Shown here: positions 16,022 through 24,786 of the stretch, piece after piece
Layout of the letters: the number at the start of each line of letters is the position of its first letter
How positions within the stretch are numbered: position 1 is the first letter of the stretch
Made by a program: the position numbers and the translations under genes
From: Paractinoplanes polyasparticus
GTDB taxonomy: Bacteria > Actinomycetota > Actinomycetes > Mycobacteriales > Micromonosporaceae
DNA: 64,000 nucleotides
NCBI RefSeq assembly: GCF_019710575.1
Contig: NZ_JAHWFK010000044.1
Span: 1-64,000 of the forward strand
Direction of reading: 5' to 3'
The notes under the pieces: generated by a model
What the model was told of the DNA's origin: nothing
The model's input: the letters and a program-made list of their open reading frames with translations, nothing else
The model's database searches: none

Positions 16022-16318
16022 TCAGTAGCCCGGAGGCGGGGGCGGCGGCGCGTCGTCGCGACGGGTCTCGCGGTACTCGCTGCGCACCTGCTGGTTCGGG
16101 TACGCCGGGTCGCCCGCGACCGGGGTCGCGCTCTGCCGAGTCACGACCGTGCGACGGCGGCTGTTCCAGTACCAGAGCGTGATGATCAGGCCGATCAGGC
16201 CGGCCGCCATCAGAATCCAGCCGATGATATTGATGTCGATCCCGCTGATGTCAGCGTTGACGGCGAACGCCAGGATGGCGCCCAACGCCAGCAGGAAGAT
16301 GCTTCCGCCGATGCCCAT
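16022..16318 (-). CDS. Small two-helix membrane protein, DUF6458 type
   Basis: A 98-residue protein with two hydrophobic helices (about 4-24 and 30-49, IGWILMAAGLIGLIITLWYW) joined by the polar NADISGIDIN segment, then a charged tail ending in a run of prolines. This is the layout of the actinobacterial DUF6458 family, of unknown function. Preceded by AGGAGG. Convergent with the reductase gene. Confidence 0.82.
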   Translation of the reverse strand: MGIGGSIFLLALGAILAFAVNADISGIDINIIGWILMAAGLIGLIITLWYWNSRRRTVVTRQSATPVAGDPAYPNQQVRSEYRETRRDDAPPPPPPGY

Positions 16319-16406
16319 CGCGGGCCTCCTTGATCCTCACCGTGGTCAATGCCTCTGAACGGTGTTTACCCACACGTTCGAAAAATCAATCAGGCAAGCT
16401 GGAAGC

Positions 16407-16925
16407 ATGACCACACGGACGCTCGTTCTGCTGCGCCACGCCAAGGCTGAGAGGCCGGACGGACTCTCCGATTTCGACCGGAAACTCACCACGGCCGGGG
16501 AGACCGACGCCGACGCGGCCGGCGCCTGGCTGGCCGACGAGCGGCTGCATCCGGGCCTGGTCCTCTGCTCGTCGGCCACCCGCACGCGGCAGACCTGGCA
16601 GGGCGTGTCGATCGCGCTGGCCCAGGCTCAGACGGGCGGCGGGACGCCCGAGGTGCGCTACGACGACGGGCTCTACAACGGGGGTGTGACCGAGGTCTTC
16701 GATCTCGTACGCCGGGTGCCCGACACGGTTCGCACGGTGCTCGTGGTCGGGCACAACCCGTGGGTCTCCGAGGTGTCGCTGATGCTCATCCCCGACGACC
16801 AGTACGACGGCGCGGCGGTCGAGCTCAAGACCTCGGGCCTCGCCGTCCACCGCTCGGACAACCCGTGGTCCTCGTTCGAGCCCCGTTCGATGCGCCTGGT
16901 CGAGCGGCACACCGCGCGGGGATGA
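16407..16925 (+). CDS. sixA: Histidine phosphatase, SixA family
   Basis: A 172-residue histidine-phosphatase-superfamily protein. The catalytic RHA motif is at R10-H11 (VLLRHAK), the second conserved Arg is in SSATRTRQTW, and the second catalytic His is in VVGHNPWVSE. The short length matches SixA, which removes phosphate from His residues of phosphotransfer domains in E. coli; the actinobacterial substrate is not established. ATG 16407 follows GGAAG. A strong hairpin closes the gene. Confidence 0.88.
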   Translation: MTTRTLVLLRHAKAERPDGLSDFDRKLTTAGETDADAAGAWLADERLHPGLVLCSSATRTRQTWQGVSIALAQAQTGGGTPEVRYDDGLYNGGVTEVFDLVRRVPDTVRTVLVVGHNPWVSEVSLMLIPDDQYDGAAVELKTSGLAVHRSDNPWSSFEPRSMRLVERHTARG

Positions 16926-16927
16926 GA

Positions 16928-16962
16928 AAAAGCCGGCGGACGGGGGGCGTCCGCCGGCTTTT
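16928..16962. terminator. Bidirectional intrinsic terminator
   Basis: A 15-bp perfect stem (16928-16942 with 16948-16962) with loop GGGGG, flanked by an A-run on the left and a T-run on the right, so it can work on both strands. It separates convergent sixA and fadE5. Confidence 0.92.
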
Positions 16963-16977
16963 CTGTGGGGGGCGACG

Positions 16978-18834
16978 TCAGAAGACGTCCTCGGAAATGT
17001 CCATGATGTCCAGAGCGGCGTTCTCGATGACCCGTCGGTCGGCGCCGACCCGAGGCAGCACCTCGCGGACGAAGAAGCGCGCGGCCGCCACCTTGCCCTC
17101 GTAGAAGTTCTTGTCGGCCGCCGAGATGTCGCCACCCAGCGCCTTGAGCGCAACCTCGGCCTGCCGCAGCAGCAGCCACGCCAGCACCACGTCGCCGAGG
17201 GCGAGCAGGATGCGTCGCGAGTTCAGGCCCACCTTGTAGAGCTCACGGGTCTCGCCGCCCTGCACCGCGCCGAGCCAGCCCATGGTCGAGGCAAGGATCT
17301 GCTGCATGTCGGCGAGCGCCTTGCCCAGCCCGAGCCGCTCCATCTTGAGCTGACCGTTGCCGGCCTCGCTCTCGACGAACGCCTGCATCTCACCGGCCAG
17401 CGAGGCGAGCGCGACGCCCTGGTCCTTCACGATCTTGCGGAAGATCAGGTCGAGGCTCTGGATCGCGGTCGTGCCCTCGTACAGAGTGTCGATCTTCGCG
17501 TCCCGCACGTACTGCTCGAGCGGGTAGTCCTGCAGGAAGCCCGAACCACCGAACGTCTGCAGCGCCTCGTGACCCAGCAGCTCGTACGCCCGCTCCGAAC
17601 CCACGCCCTTGACCAGCGGAAGCAGCAGGTCGTTGACCTTGCTCGCGGCCTTGGCGGCCTCGACGTCGCCTGCCGCCTGGGCGATGGCCACCTTGTCCTG
17701 CCAGGTGGCCGTGTAGATGACCAGCGCGCGCAGGGCCTCCGAGTAGGCCTTCTGGAGCATCAGGGAGCGGCGTACGTCGGGGTGGTGCGTGATCGTGACG
17801 CGCGGGGCGGCCTTGTCGTCGTTCTGCACGAGGTCGGCGCCCTGGACGCGGTTCTTGGCGTACTCCAGCGCGTTCAGGTAACCCGTCGACAGGGTCGCGA
17901 TGGCCTTGGTGCCGACCATCATGCGGGCGTACTCGATGATCATGAACATCTGGCGGATGCCCTGGTGCTTCTCGCCGAGCAGCCAGCCCTTGGCCGGGGT
18001 GCCGTGCTCGCCGAAGGTCAGCTCGCAGGTGTTCGAGACCTTGAGGCCCATCTTGTGCTCGACGTTGGTCGCGTAGACGCCGTTGCGCTCGCCCAGCTCG
18101 CCGGTCTCGGCGTCGAAGTGGTACTTCGGCACGATGAACAGCGACAGGCCCTTGGTGCCCGGGCCGCCCACACCCTCGACGCCGACCGGACGGGCCAGCA
18201 CGTAGTGGATGATGTTGTCGGTCAGGTCGTGCTCACCCGAGGTGATGAAGCGCTTGACGCCCTCGATGTGCCAGGAGCCGTCGGGCTGCGGGATCGCGCG
18301 AGCCCGGCCGGCGCCGACATCCGAACCCGCGTCGGGCTCGGTCAGCACCATCGTGGAGCCCCACAGCTTCTCGACGAAGAGCTTGGCCCACTTCCTCTGC
18401 TCCTCGGTGCCCTCGGCGTCGACCACGGACGCGAAGGAGGGACCGGACGAGTACATCCAGATCGGGGCGTTGGCGCCGAGCACGTTCTCGGCCAGGCCCC
18501 ACCAGAAGGCGCGCGGGGCCAGCGTGCCACCGAGCGAGCCGGGCAGGTCGAGGCGCCAGAACTCGGACGCCATCCACTGGTCGAAAGACTTCTTGAACGA
18601 CTCCGGCAGCGGCGCGGTGTGCGTCGCGGGGTCGAACACCGGTGGGTTGCGGTCGGCCTCGACGTAGCTGGCGGCCAGATCCTCGGTGGCGAGACGGTTG
18701 ACCTCGGTCAGCACGTCACGGGCGGTCTCGGCGTCGATCTCGTCGTACGGCGCCTGACCGAATGCCTGGTCGGCCCCGAAGACCTCGAACAGGTTGAACT
18801 GGAGGTCCCGAAGGTTGCTTTTGTAGTGAGTCAT
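16978..18834 (-). CDS. fadE5: Acyl-CoA dehydrogenase, FadE5-type
   Basis: FAD-dependent acyl-CoA dehydrogenase of the large (618-residue) class. The start MTHYKSNLRDLQFNLFEVFG is the hallmark of mycobacterial FadE5, and the protein has an extended N-terminus and an extra C-terminal helical domain. Other motifs are MVLTEPDAGSDVG, KRFITSGEHD and the QTFGGSGFLQDYPLEQYVRD region. It catalyses the first step of beta-oxidation and passes electrons to ETF. Two TTAC-N6-GTAA palindromes precede the gene, the same motif found before etfD, which suggests co-regulation. Confidence 0.93.
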   Translation of the reverse strand: MTHYKSNLRDLQFNLFEVFGADQAFGQAPYDEIDAETARDVLTEVNRLATEDLAASYVEADRNPPVFDPATHTAPLPESFKKSFDQWMASEFWRLDLPGSLGGTLAPRAFWWGLAENVLGANAPIWMYSSGPSFASVVDAEGTEEQRKWAKLFVEKLWGSTMVLTEPDAGSDVGAGRARAIPQPDGSWHIEGVKRFITSGEHDLTDNIIHYVLARPVGVEGVGGPGTKGLSLFIVPKYHFDAETGELGERNGVYATNVEHKMGLKVSNTCELTFGEHGTPAKGWLLGEKHQGIRQMFMIIEYARMMVGTKAIATLSTGYLNALEYAKNRVQGADLVQNDDKAAPRVTITHHPDVRRSLMLQKAYSEALRALVIYTATWQDKVAIAQAAGDVEAAKAASKVNDLLLPLVKGVGSERAYELLGHEALQTFGGSGFLQDYPLEQYVRDAKIDTLYEGTTAIQSLDLIFRKIVKDQGVALASLAGEMQAFVESEAGNGQLKMERLGLGKALADMQQILASTMGWLGAVQGGETRELYKVGLNSRRILLALGDVVLAWLLLRQAEVALKALGGDISAADKNFYEGKVAAARFFVREVLPRVGADRRVIENAALDIMDISEDVF

Positions 18835-18873
18835 GCTGCTTGGCCCCGCTCTCCGAACGCCGCCGGTCTGGAG

Positions 18874-18912
18874 TTACCCGTCAGTAACAGCCACTGTATT
18901 ACTGATCGGTAG
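18874..18912. promoter_or_regulatory. Two TTAC-N6-GTAA operator-like palindromes upstream of fadE5
   Basis: TTACCCGTCAGTAA (18874-18887, perfect and extended by one flanking G/C pair) and TTACTGATCGGTAG (18899-18912, one mismatch) lie 40-78 bp upstream of the fadE5 start. They fit a TetR-family operator pair in the promoter. The rest of the 299-bp spacer up to 19133 holds no other supported feature. Confidence 0.6.
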
Positions 18913-19133
18913 GACCGGACAACCCGCGAGCTGTTTCGTGACCAACCACCCTCCGGTGGGGGTCTGTCCGTCGGTTCGCACATCAAACGCCTCCGATCGG
19001 GTGGCCAGCAGGATGGCCGTTCGGCTATTTGCCGACTCCCATGCGCGACCGTCGTATCGGCGCGCCCAGCGGCTCGTTGCTCCGGATAGACACGGAGCTT
19101 TTCCGCTCCGACCAGCCGCCAAGGGGGCGCGCC

Positions 19134-19295
19134 ATGTTCGCCACTATCAAGAGCCTCATTCCGGAGCCCCGCCAGGCGGCCCAGCCACGCCACTACATCG
19201 GGCGTCACCGTCGTCCTGAACCCGTGCCGGTGCCGGTATCGCCGGCGCCGGTCGGGGAACCGTCGGACTCCACTTCGGCTCAGCCCGCCGCCTAA
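19134..19295 (+). CDS. Small Pro-rich protein, 53 residues, unknown
   Basis: Starts at ATG 19134 after AAGGGGG with seven-base spacing. The product has a short helical start (MFATIKSLIPEP) and a Pro/Val-rich tail (PEPVPVPVSPAPVG). No signal peptide or domain is recognised. The stop overlaps the stop of the convergent phosphatase gene by four bases. Confidence 0.5.
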   Translation: MFATIKSLIPEPRQAAQPRHYIGRHRRPEPVPVPVSPAPVGEPSDSTSAQPAA

Positions 19296-20401
19296 CTTCC
19301 GGCGGCGCCGACTTCCCAGCTCGGCATCGGCAGCGTCGCGCCGTCGTCCGGCCCGGCGTATTCCAGCAGCACCAGCGCGATGTCGTCCTCCAGCCGGCCA
19401 TGGACCCAGTCGACCAGGGCCGTCTCGAGCGAAGCCAGACCGTCACCGACCGTGCCATGGCCCAGCAGACGCCACGCCCGGTCGGCGGTCGGGAAGAACT
19501 CGCCCTCCCGCCGCGCCTCGCCCAGGCCGTCGGTGAACAGCAGCAGCCGGTCGCCCGGTTCGAGCCGCTCGACCCGGGCCTTCACCTCAGGCATGAACCC
19601 CAGCGGAGGGGCCGGCGCCGGCGGCTCGAGCGGAATGACCTTGCCGCGCCGCAGCAGCAGCGGGGCGGGGTGTCCACAGTTGACGATCGTCAGCGTGCCG
19701 CCGCGCTCTTCCACCAGCGCGGCAGTCACGAAATCCTCGTCGCCGACACTGCGCGCGACGGCCCGGTCGAGGTCGGTGACCATCGCCTTGAGATCGGCCC
19801 GCTCGTACGCCACATGCCGGTAGGAGCCGAGCACGATGCTGGCCAGCCGGACCGCGTCCAGACCCTTGCCCCGGACGTCGCCGATGATGATCCGGACCCC
19901 GTACGGGGTGTCGAGCGCCTCGTAGAGGTCGCCCCCGATGTCGGCGGCGGCGGTCGCCGAGATGTAGCGGCCCGCGACCGCGAGCGCGCCCACCTGGGGG
20001 CCGAGTGGCCGCAGCACCGCCTGCTGGGCCACCGCGGCGAGCCGCTGCAGCTCGGCGAATTGGTTCGCCTGGCGCTGCCGCAGCGTGCCGACCGCGGCCG
20101 CGATGCCGGTGGCGAGCACGATGCCGAAGATGTTGACGGCGCCCGTGACGGTGAGCGGGCCGGCCATACCCACGAAGACCATGCCCACGATCGTGGCCAG
20201 CACCCCGGCGACCAGCACGGTCTGCCAGTACGCGAACACCACGGCCAGGAACGGGACGGCCGCGAACAGGCCCACGAAGTCGGTGTTCCGGCGGTCCGCC
20301 AGTTCCACGGCGGACACTACTGCGAGCAGCACAACGGCCGCGCCGAGTCCGGCGCGGGATCCAGGGCTCAGCGGGCGTCGGCCCGGCGGTAGGTCAGGCA
20401 T
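19292..20401 (-). CDS. Membrane-bound SpoIIE-type PP2C phosphatase
   Basis: A 369-residue protein with four or so N-terminal transmembrane helices (about 15-110), a short linker and a C-terminal SpoIIE/PP2C Ser/Thr phosphatase domain. Metal-binding motifs are IGGDLYEAL, DVRGKGLDA and LLLFTDGLGEAR. Such proteins usually regulate anti-sigma antagonist pathways in actinomycetes. No sensor domain other than the membrane part is visible, so the membrane segment may be the sensor. ATG 20401 is used; ATG 20419 is an alternative; neither has a clear ribosome site. Confidence 0.88.
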   Translation of the reverse strand: MPDLPPGRRPLSPGSRAGLGAAVVLLAVVSAVELADRRNTDFVGLFAAVPFLAVVFAYWQTVLVAGVLATIVGMVFVGMAGPLTVTGAVNIFGIVLATGIAAAVGTLRQRQANQFAELQRLAAVAQQAVLRPLGPQVGALAVAGRYISATAAADIGGDLYEALDTPYGVRIIIGDVRGKGLDAVRLASIVLGSYRHVAYERADLKAMVTDLDRAVARSVGDEDFVTAALVEERGGTLTIVNCGHPAPLLLRRGKVIPLEPPAPAPPLGFMPEVKARVERLEPGDRLLLFTDGLGEARREGEFFPTADRAWRLLGHGTVGDGLASLETALVDWVHGRLEDDIALVLLEYAGPDDGATLPMPSWEVGAAGS

Positions 20402-20519
20402 GGCTACGCGACACAGCATGCACGATCGAGGCGACCGACCGCACTAAATTGACCCCTAGTCTGAGCGGGTTCTGACCGCGCGGCCGAAGGGGACGGCCGG
20501 GCGGTGACAGGATGTTCGC

Positions 20520-21062
20520 GTGACAACCGATCTGCGTGATCATCTGAGGGCGGCTTTCCGGTGGACCGATCCGGGCGACGGCAGCGACTATCTGGTGAGC
20601 GACCGCTCCGGTTGGTGGCGCGACCCGGCGATCCTCGCGAAGCTCGGTGACGGGCTGGCCGAGCTGTTCCGCGCGGAACGGCCGACCGTGGTGGTCTCGC
20701 CCGAGGTGACCGGGTTTCTGGTCGGCCCCCTGGTGGCGCGGGCCCTCGGGGCCGGCTTCGTCGAGGCCTACCGGGCCGGGGCGCGACGGCCGATCGCCGA
20801 ACCGATGATCTGGGCCGAGGTGCCCGCCGACCATCGCGGCGAGAACCAGCATCTCGGCGTACGGCGTGAGCTGATCCGAGCCGACGACCGGGTGCTGGTG
20901 GTGGACGACTGGGCGGCCACCGGCGCCCAGGCCCGGGCGTTGCGCACGCTGTTCGCCGGCCGGTACGTCGGCACCGCGGTGATTGTCAACGAGTGCCCGC
21001 CCGAGGTGGCCCGTGAGCTCACCCTGCGGGGCCTGCTCACGGGGGCCGACATCGAGCTCTAG
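20520..21062 (+). CDS. Phosphoribosyltransferase-fold protein
   Basis: A 180-residue type I phosphoribosyltransferase-like protein. The PRPP loop is visible as VLVVDDWAATGAQ (about residues 121-133), and VVVSPEVTGFLVGPLVA is the N-terminal hood-side loop. It resembles adenine/orotate phosphoribosyltransferases but is not specific enough to name a substrate. Start GTG 20520. Its stop shares four bases with the convergent YciI gene. Confidence 0.78.
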   Translation: MTTDLRDHLRAAFRWTDPGDGSDYLVSDRSGWWRDPAILAKLGDGLAELFRAERPTVVVSPEVTGFLVGPLVARALGAGFVEAYRAGARRPIAEPMIWAEVPADHRGENQHLGVRRELIRADDRVLVVDDWAATGAQARALRTLFAGRYVGTAVIVNECPPEVARELTLRGLLTGADIEL

Positions 21063-21343
21063 GGCTTCGGGAAGTCCTTGAGCGCGCCCCGGGTCGGCAG
21101 CCAGCCGGTGGCCGAGTACTCGGCGACACCCCGGAGCACGTACGGGTCCTGCCCGATCAGCTCGCGGGCGCGGGCTTCGTCGTCGACGTTGAGCAGCACG
21201 ACCCCGCCGTTCGGGGGGTCCTGGCGGCCGGCCGTGACGACGAGGTTCTGCGCCTCGAGGCCCTCCAGATAGGCCAGATGCGCGTCGCGCACCTCGTCGA
21301 CCTGCTCGATCGGCACCAGGTACTTCGAGATCATCAGGTACAC
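21059..21343 (-). CDS. YciI-family protein
   Basis: A 94-residue dimeric alpha-beta barrel type protein (YCII domain): a beta-strand start (YLMISKYLVPIEQVDEVRDA), HLAYLEGLEAQN and the active-site-like GGVVLLNVDDEARARELIGQDPY region with the conserved Asp-Pro. The start is GTG 21343 because AGAGGA precedes it by eight bases; ATG 21334 is in frame. The function of this family is mostly unknown. Confidence 0.85.
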   Translation of the reverse strand: MYLMISKYLVPIEQVDEVRDAHLAYLEGLEAQNLVVTAGRQDPPNGGVVLLNVDDEARARELIGQDPYVLRGVAEYSATGWLPTRGALKDFPKP

Positions 21344-21408
21344 GTGTGGTGTTCCTCTCGGGCGGTCGCCGGGTGTGTCAACTCGTCCGTAATCGTACGA
21401 TCGAGATC

Positions 21409-22269
21409 GTGAACAACCTCGGGCGGTACGGAATCTGGATCTCCCACCACAGCTGGCCGCAGGAGCCGAACCTGATCGCCACGGGCGCCCAGGAACTCGA
21501 GAGCCTGGGCTTCGGCTCGGTGTGGTTCGGCGGCAGCCCACCCGACGACCTCGACCTGCCCGAGGCCGTGCTCGCCGCGACGACGACTCTGGTCGCGGGC
21601 ACGAGCATCGTCGACATCTGGCACAGCCACGGCGAGGCCCTGGCCGCGTCGCACGTCCGGCTGCGCGAGCAGTTCCCGGGGCGTTTCTATCTGGGCGTGG
21701 GTTCCGGGCACGCGCCGACGGCGGCGGCGGTCGGGCAGAGCTATGTGAAGCCGCTGACGCAACTGCGGGCTTTCCTCACCGACAAGCTGCACCGGGTGCC
21801 GCCGGACGAGCGGATGATCGCCGCCCTGGGCCCGAAGGCGCTGGCCGCGGCACGCGAGTTGACCGCCGGCGCGCTGCCCTACCTGATGCCACCGGAACAC
21901 ACGGCTGAGGCGCGGGAGATCCTCGGGGCCGACCGGCTGCTGGTCCCCGAACAGAAGGTCTTCCTGGGCACCGACCCGGTCGAGGCGCGCGCTGTGGCGC
22001 GGCGGGTGCTGAAGCCGTACTTGTCTCTGCCGAACTACACGACCCCGTGGCGCCGGTTCGGCTTCACCGACGACGACCTGGCCGGCGAGGGCAGCGACCG
22101 CCTGGCCGACTGGGCCGTGGCCTGGGGCGACGGTCCGGCCGTACGCGCCCGCGTCGACGCTCATCTCGAGGCCGGCGCCGACCACGTGGCCCTGCAGGTG
22201 TTGTCGGCCGATCCGAGCCCGCACCTGCCGCGTGCGGAGTGGCGAGCCGTCGCCGAGGCGCTGTTCTGA
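21409..22269 (+). CDS. LLM-class F420-dependent oxidoreductase
   Basis: A 286-residue luciferase-like monooxygenase-fold protein: GRYGIWISHHSW, ELESLGFGSVWFGGS, TLVAGTSIVDIWHSHGEALA and the VGSGHAPTAAAVG cofactor-phosphate loop. In actinomycetes this TIM-barrel class mostly uses coenzyme F420. Start GTG 21409. Substrate unknown. Confidence 0.86.
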   Translation: MNNLGRYGIWISHHSWPQEPNLIATGAQELESLGFGSVWFGGSPPDDLDLPEAVLAATTTLVAGTSIVDIWHSHGEALAASHVRLREQFPGRFYLGVGSGHAPTAAAVGQSYVKPLTQLRAFLTDKLHRVPPDERMIAALGPKALAAARELTAGALPYLMPPEHTAEAREILGADRLLVPEQKVFLGTDPVEARAVARRVLKPYLSLPNYTTPWRRFGFTDDDLAGEGSDRLADWAVAWGDGPAVRARVDAHLEAGADHVALQVLSADPSPHLPRAEWRAVAEALF

Positions 22270-22272
22270 GCC

Positions 22273-22383
22273 TTACTTACGCCGCTGCTTGGCGATCACG
22301 ATGGAGATCGCCGCCACGATCCCGGTGACAGCCAGGAAGCAGCTGAACAGGATCAGCAGGTGCCAAGGTTTGATCGCGCCCAT
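22273..22383 (-). CDS. Mini membrane protein, 36 residues, TatA-like N-terminus
   Basis: ATG 22383 to TAA 22273 encodes 36 residues beginning MGAIKPWHLLILF, a single transmembrane helix (about 8-31), and a basic end KQRRK. The first eight residues match the MGALKPWH start common in actinobacterial TatA, but the FG-hinge and amphipathic helix of TatA are absent. A TACGCT box lies about 12 bases upstream, consistent with a short or absent leader; no ribosome site is seen. It is convergent with the LLM oxidoreductase, three bases from its stop. Confidence 0.6.
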   Translation of the reverse strand: MGAIKPWHLLILFSCFLAVTGIVAAISIVIAKQRRK

Positions 22384-22523
22384 AGCGGCACAGCGTAGGG
22401 CACAGGCCCGGCTGGTCGAGCGGAAAGTGCACCGGATTTTGGCTCATGTGCGGCGAACCGGGGCCGGGCGGTCCGCCGAGCGGAGGATGCCGGGCCGACT
22501 ACCGGAAAAGTTACTTTTTGGGA

Positions 22524-23000
22524 GTGTTTCTGCAGATCATCGCGCGGCCGGATCCCCTCCTGACCGCTGAAGCCCTGCGCCACGCGCTACGCCGGCCGGT
22601 GCTGCTCGCCCGGCTCGGCGGCTGGGCGCTCCTCGGTCTGGCCCTGCTGCTCCGGCTGCACGGCGACGGCCTCAACTTCACGCTGCTCGTCGCGGGCGTC
22701 GCCCTGGCCGTGGTCGTCCCGATGTTCCTGCTGAACGGCGGGGTGCGGCGGGTCCTGCGCGACGGCGGCCCGACCACCGTCGAGATCAGCGACGACGGGG
22801 TGGCCTGCTCGACCGTCGAGAGCCGGCATGCGTACGCGTGGAACGCCTTCAGTCACGTCGACCACCTCGCCGGCCAGCTGGTGCTGGGGCTCGGTCGCAG
22901 CCGCTTCGTGCAGGTGCCGACCCGGGGCATGTCGGCCCTGCAGATCCACCAGGTGCTGACCACGGCCGCGGCCCACGGCGTCCCGGTTGGCCGAGGCTGA
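22524..23000 (+). CDS. Two-helix membrane protein with a PH-like/YcxB-type C-terminal domain
   Basis: A 158-residue protein from GTG 22524 (start uncertain; the frame is open upstream to 22446). Two close transmembrane helices (about 33-49 and 54-73, LLVAGVALAVVVPMFLL) are followed by a beta-rich domain: TVEISDDGVACSTVESRHAYAWNAFSHV and RFVQVPTRGMSALQIHQVL. This pattern fits the YcxB-like family. Function unknown. Confidence 0.65.
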   Translation: MFLQIIARPDPLLTAEALRHALRRPVLLARLGGWALLGLALLLRLHGDGLNFTLLVAGVALAVVVPMFLLNGGVRRVLRDGGPTTVEISDDGVACSTVESRHAYAWNAFSHVDHLAGQLVLGLGRSRFVQVPTRGMSALQIHQVLTTAAAHGVPVGRG

Positions 23001-23155
23001 GCGTCGCATCACCGCGTCGTGTCCAAACAGGCCGGTGGCGCGTCCGCCGTCCGGCGTTCGCGCACGTCGATCGGCATAGATGTTTGACCCGGCGGCTTAA
23101 CCCGAACGAAGCTCCTTAAAGTGCTTATAACGTCCTTACGCCATACAGTGGACAA

Positions 23156-23905
23156 ATGGACAAAAACGCCAAGATCTCACTCTCGCGGCGACCGCTGCTC
23201 GCCGCCGCCGTGGTGATGACCGCGGCGACCGGCCTCGCCGTCGCCAACGCCCAGCCCGCCCTGGCTTCCTCGCATCGTCCCTGCACGGTGGTTAAGCACA
23301 GCAACACCGACGGCGTCGTCAAGGTAGGAACGGGCACCGCCACCCTCGGCGCCGACGGCCTCAAGGTCGCGACGGCCCCGTCGAAGAACGACGACAAGGT
23401 GTCGTGGCGCGCCAACTTCCGGCCGGTCGCCGCCAACACCGTCAACGAACTTTCGTACGAGACCGTGAAGTTGGACCAGGCCGGAGCGGGCGTCAACGAC
23501 GCGGCGCTGCCCGCCTACCACATCTACGTGAAGACCCCGGCCGGCGAAGGCACCCTGGTCTTCGAGCCGTACTGGTATCTCGGCCAGATCGGCCTGCCCG
23601 GCAACCCGCAGCGCGGCCTCCGGACCGAGTGGAACGTCCTGCAGGGCAAGCTGTGGACCCCGTCGACCACGATCACCGGCCTCGCGAAGACCGCCGGCGG
23701 CGCCCCGGAGAAGACGTTCGCCCAGGTAGTGGCGGACAACCCGAGGATGACGGTAACCGGCATCGGCTTCGGTCTGGGCACCTACAACCCGGGCACCACG
23801 GCGATCATCGACGACCAGCGCTTCGCCACCAGGACCTCGTGCACCGACCACCAGTGGTCGACCGGCTTCCGCGGCGGCGTCTTCTGGCCCGGCTGGTTGC
23901 GCTGA
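23156..23905 (+). CDS. Secreted protein of unknown function
   Basis: A 249-residue protein with a signal peptide (SRRPLLAAAVVMTAATGLAVA, cleavage probably after PALAS near residue 38). The SRRPL start is twin-arginine-like. The mature part has two Cys near the ends (RPCTVV, TSCTDH), probably a disulfide, and looks beta-rich. No enzyme motif is recognised. An AT-rich promoter region (TTAAAG...TATAAC, about 23110-23135) precedes the ATG. Confidence 0.72.
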   Translation: MDKNAKISLSRRPLLAAAVVMTAATGLAVANAQPALASSHRPCTVVKHSNTDGVVKVGTGTATLGADGLKVATAPSKNDDKVSWRANFRPVAANTVNELSYETVKLDQAGAGVNDAALPAYHIYVKTPAGEGTLVFEPYWYLGQIGLPGNPQRGLRTEWNVLQGKLWTPSTTITGLAKTAGGAPEKTFAQVVADNPRMTVTGIGFGLGTYNPGTTAIIDDQRFATRTSCTDHQWSTGFRGGVFWPGWLR

Positions 23906-24102
23906 CCTTCCGGTACGACGTTCTTCGGGCCGAGTCCTTTCCGGGCTCGGCCGAGCGGGTTTCGGAGCGCAACCACTCACGCAGGTCGCGCGGTCGGGGT
24001 GAGCGTCCTGGGCGCGCCAGCGCCCTGCTCGCCCCGGCCGCGCCCTCGGCGGGAGCAGCGGCCCGGACCCCCCACCCCGCTACGACATCCAGGTCTTGAT
24101 CT

Positions 24103-24681
24103 TCAGCTCGTGGACCAGACCCGGAAATTCTGCGCCGAGCGGCTCGGGGTCGGACCGCGTTGCCCCTGGTAACGGGAGCCGTAGACGGCCGAGCCGTACG
24201 GGTGCTCAGCCGGGCTGGACAGCCGGAAGATGCAGAGCTGGCCGATCTTCATGCCCGGCCACAGCTTGATCGGCAGATTGGCCACGTTGGACAGTTCCAG
24301 CGTGACGTGCCCGGAGAAACCCGGGTCGATGAATCCCGCGGTGGAGTGGGTCAGCAGGCCCAGACGGCCGAGGCTGCTCTTGCCCTCGAGCCGGCCCGCG
24401 AGCTGGTCGCCCAGCGTGATGACCTCGAGCGTCGACGCCAGCACGAACTCACCCGGATGCAGGACGAACGGCTCACCGTCGGTCACCTCGACCAGGGCGG
24501 TGAGATCGTCCTGCTGCTCGGCCGGGTCGATGTGGGTGTAGAGGTGATTGTTGAACACCCGGAAGAAGCGGTCGAGCCGCACGTCGATGCTGGACGGTTG
24601 CATCAGCTCGGGCTCGAAGGGCGCCAGAGCGAGGTCGCCCGCCTTGATCTCGGAGACCAGGTCACGGTCGGAGAGCAGCAT
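24103..24681 (-). CDS. dcd: dCTP deaminase
   Basis: A 192-residue trimeric nucleotide-metabolism enzyme that converts dCTP to dUTP, or in bifunctional forms directly to dUMP. Signatures are LMQPSSIDVRLDRFFRVF, the nucleotide-binding EGKSSLGRLGLLTHSTAG with the catalytic Glu region, and FIDPGFSGHVTLELSN. Start ATG 24681. It is divergent from the LexA-box gene at 24787. Actinobacterial Dcd proteins are often bifunctional, which sequence reading alone cannot settle. Confidence 0.95.
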   Translation of the reverse strand: MLLSDRDLVSEIKAGDLALAPFEPELMQPSSIDVRLDRFFRVFNNHLYTHIDPAEQQDDLTALVEVTDGEPFVLHPGEFVLASTLEVITLGDQLAGRLEGKSSLGRLGLLTHSTAGFIDPGFSGHVTLELSNVANLPIKLWPGMKIGQLCIFRLSSPAEHPYGSAVYGSRYQGQRGPTPSRSAQNFRVWSTS

Positions 24682-24758
24682 CGCAACACCATACCTAGCG
24701 GACCCCGACCGACCCTTGCCGCACACCACGTCACTCGATCGGCGCGTTTGTGGGCGTG

Positions 24759-24774
24759 TCGAACGTATGTTCGA
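24759..24774. promoter_or_regulatory. LexA box (SOS operator)
   Basis: TCGAACGTATGTTCGA is a perfect palindrome matching the Gram-positive/actinobacterial LexA site (CGAAC-N4-GTTCG with flanking T and A). It abuts a TAGAAT -10 element (24775-24780), seven bases before ATG 24787, so LexA bound here should block transcription of that gene. Confidence 0.82.
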
Positions 24775-24786
24775 TAGAATCATCGC

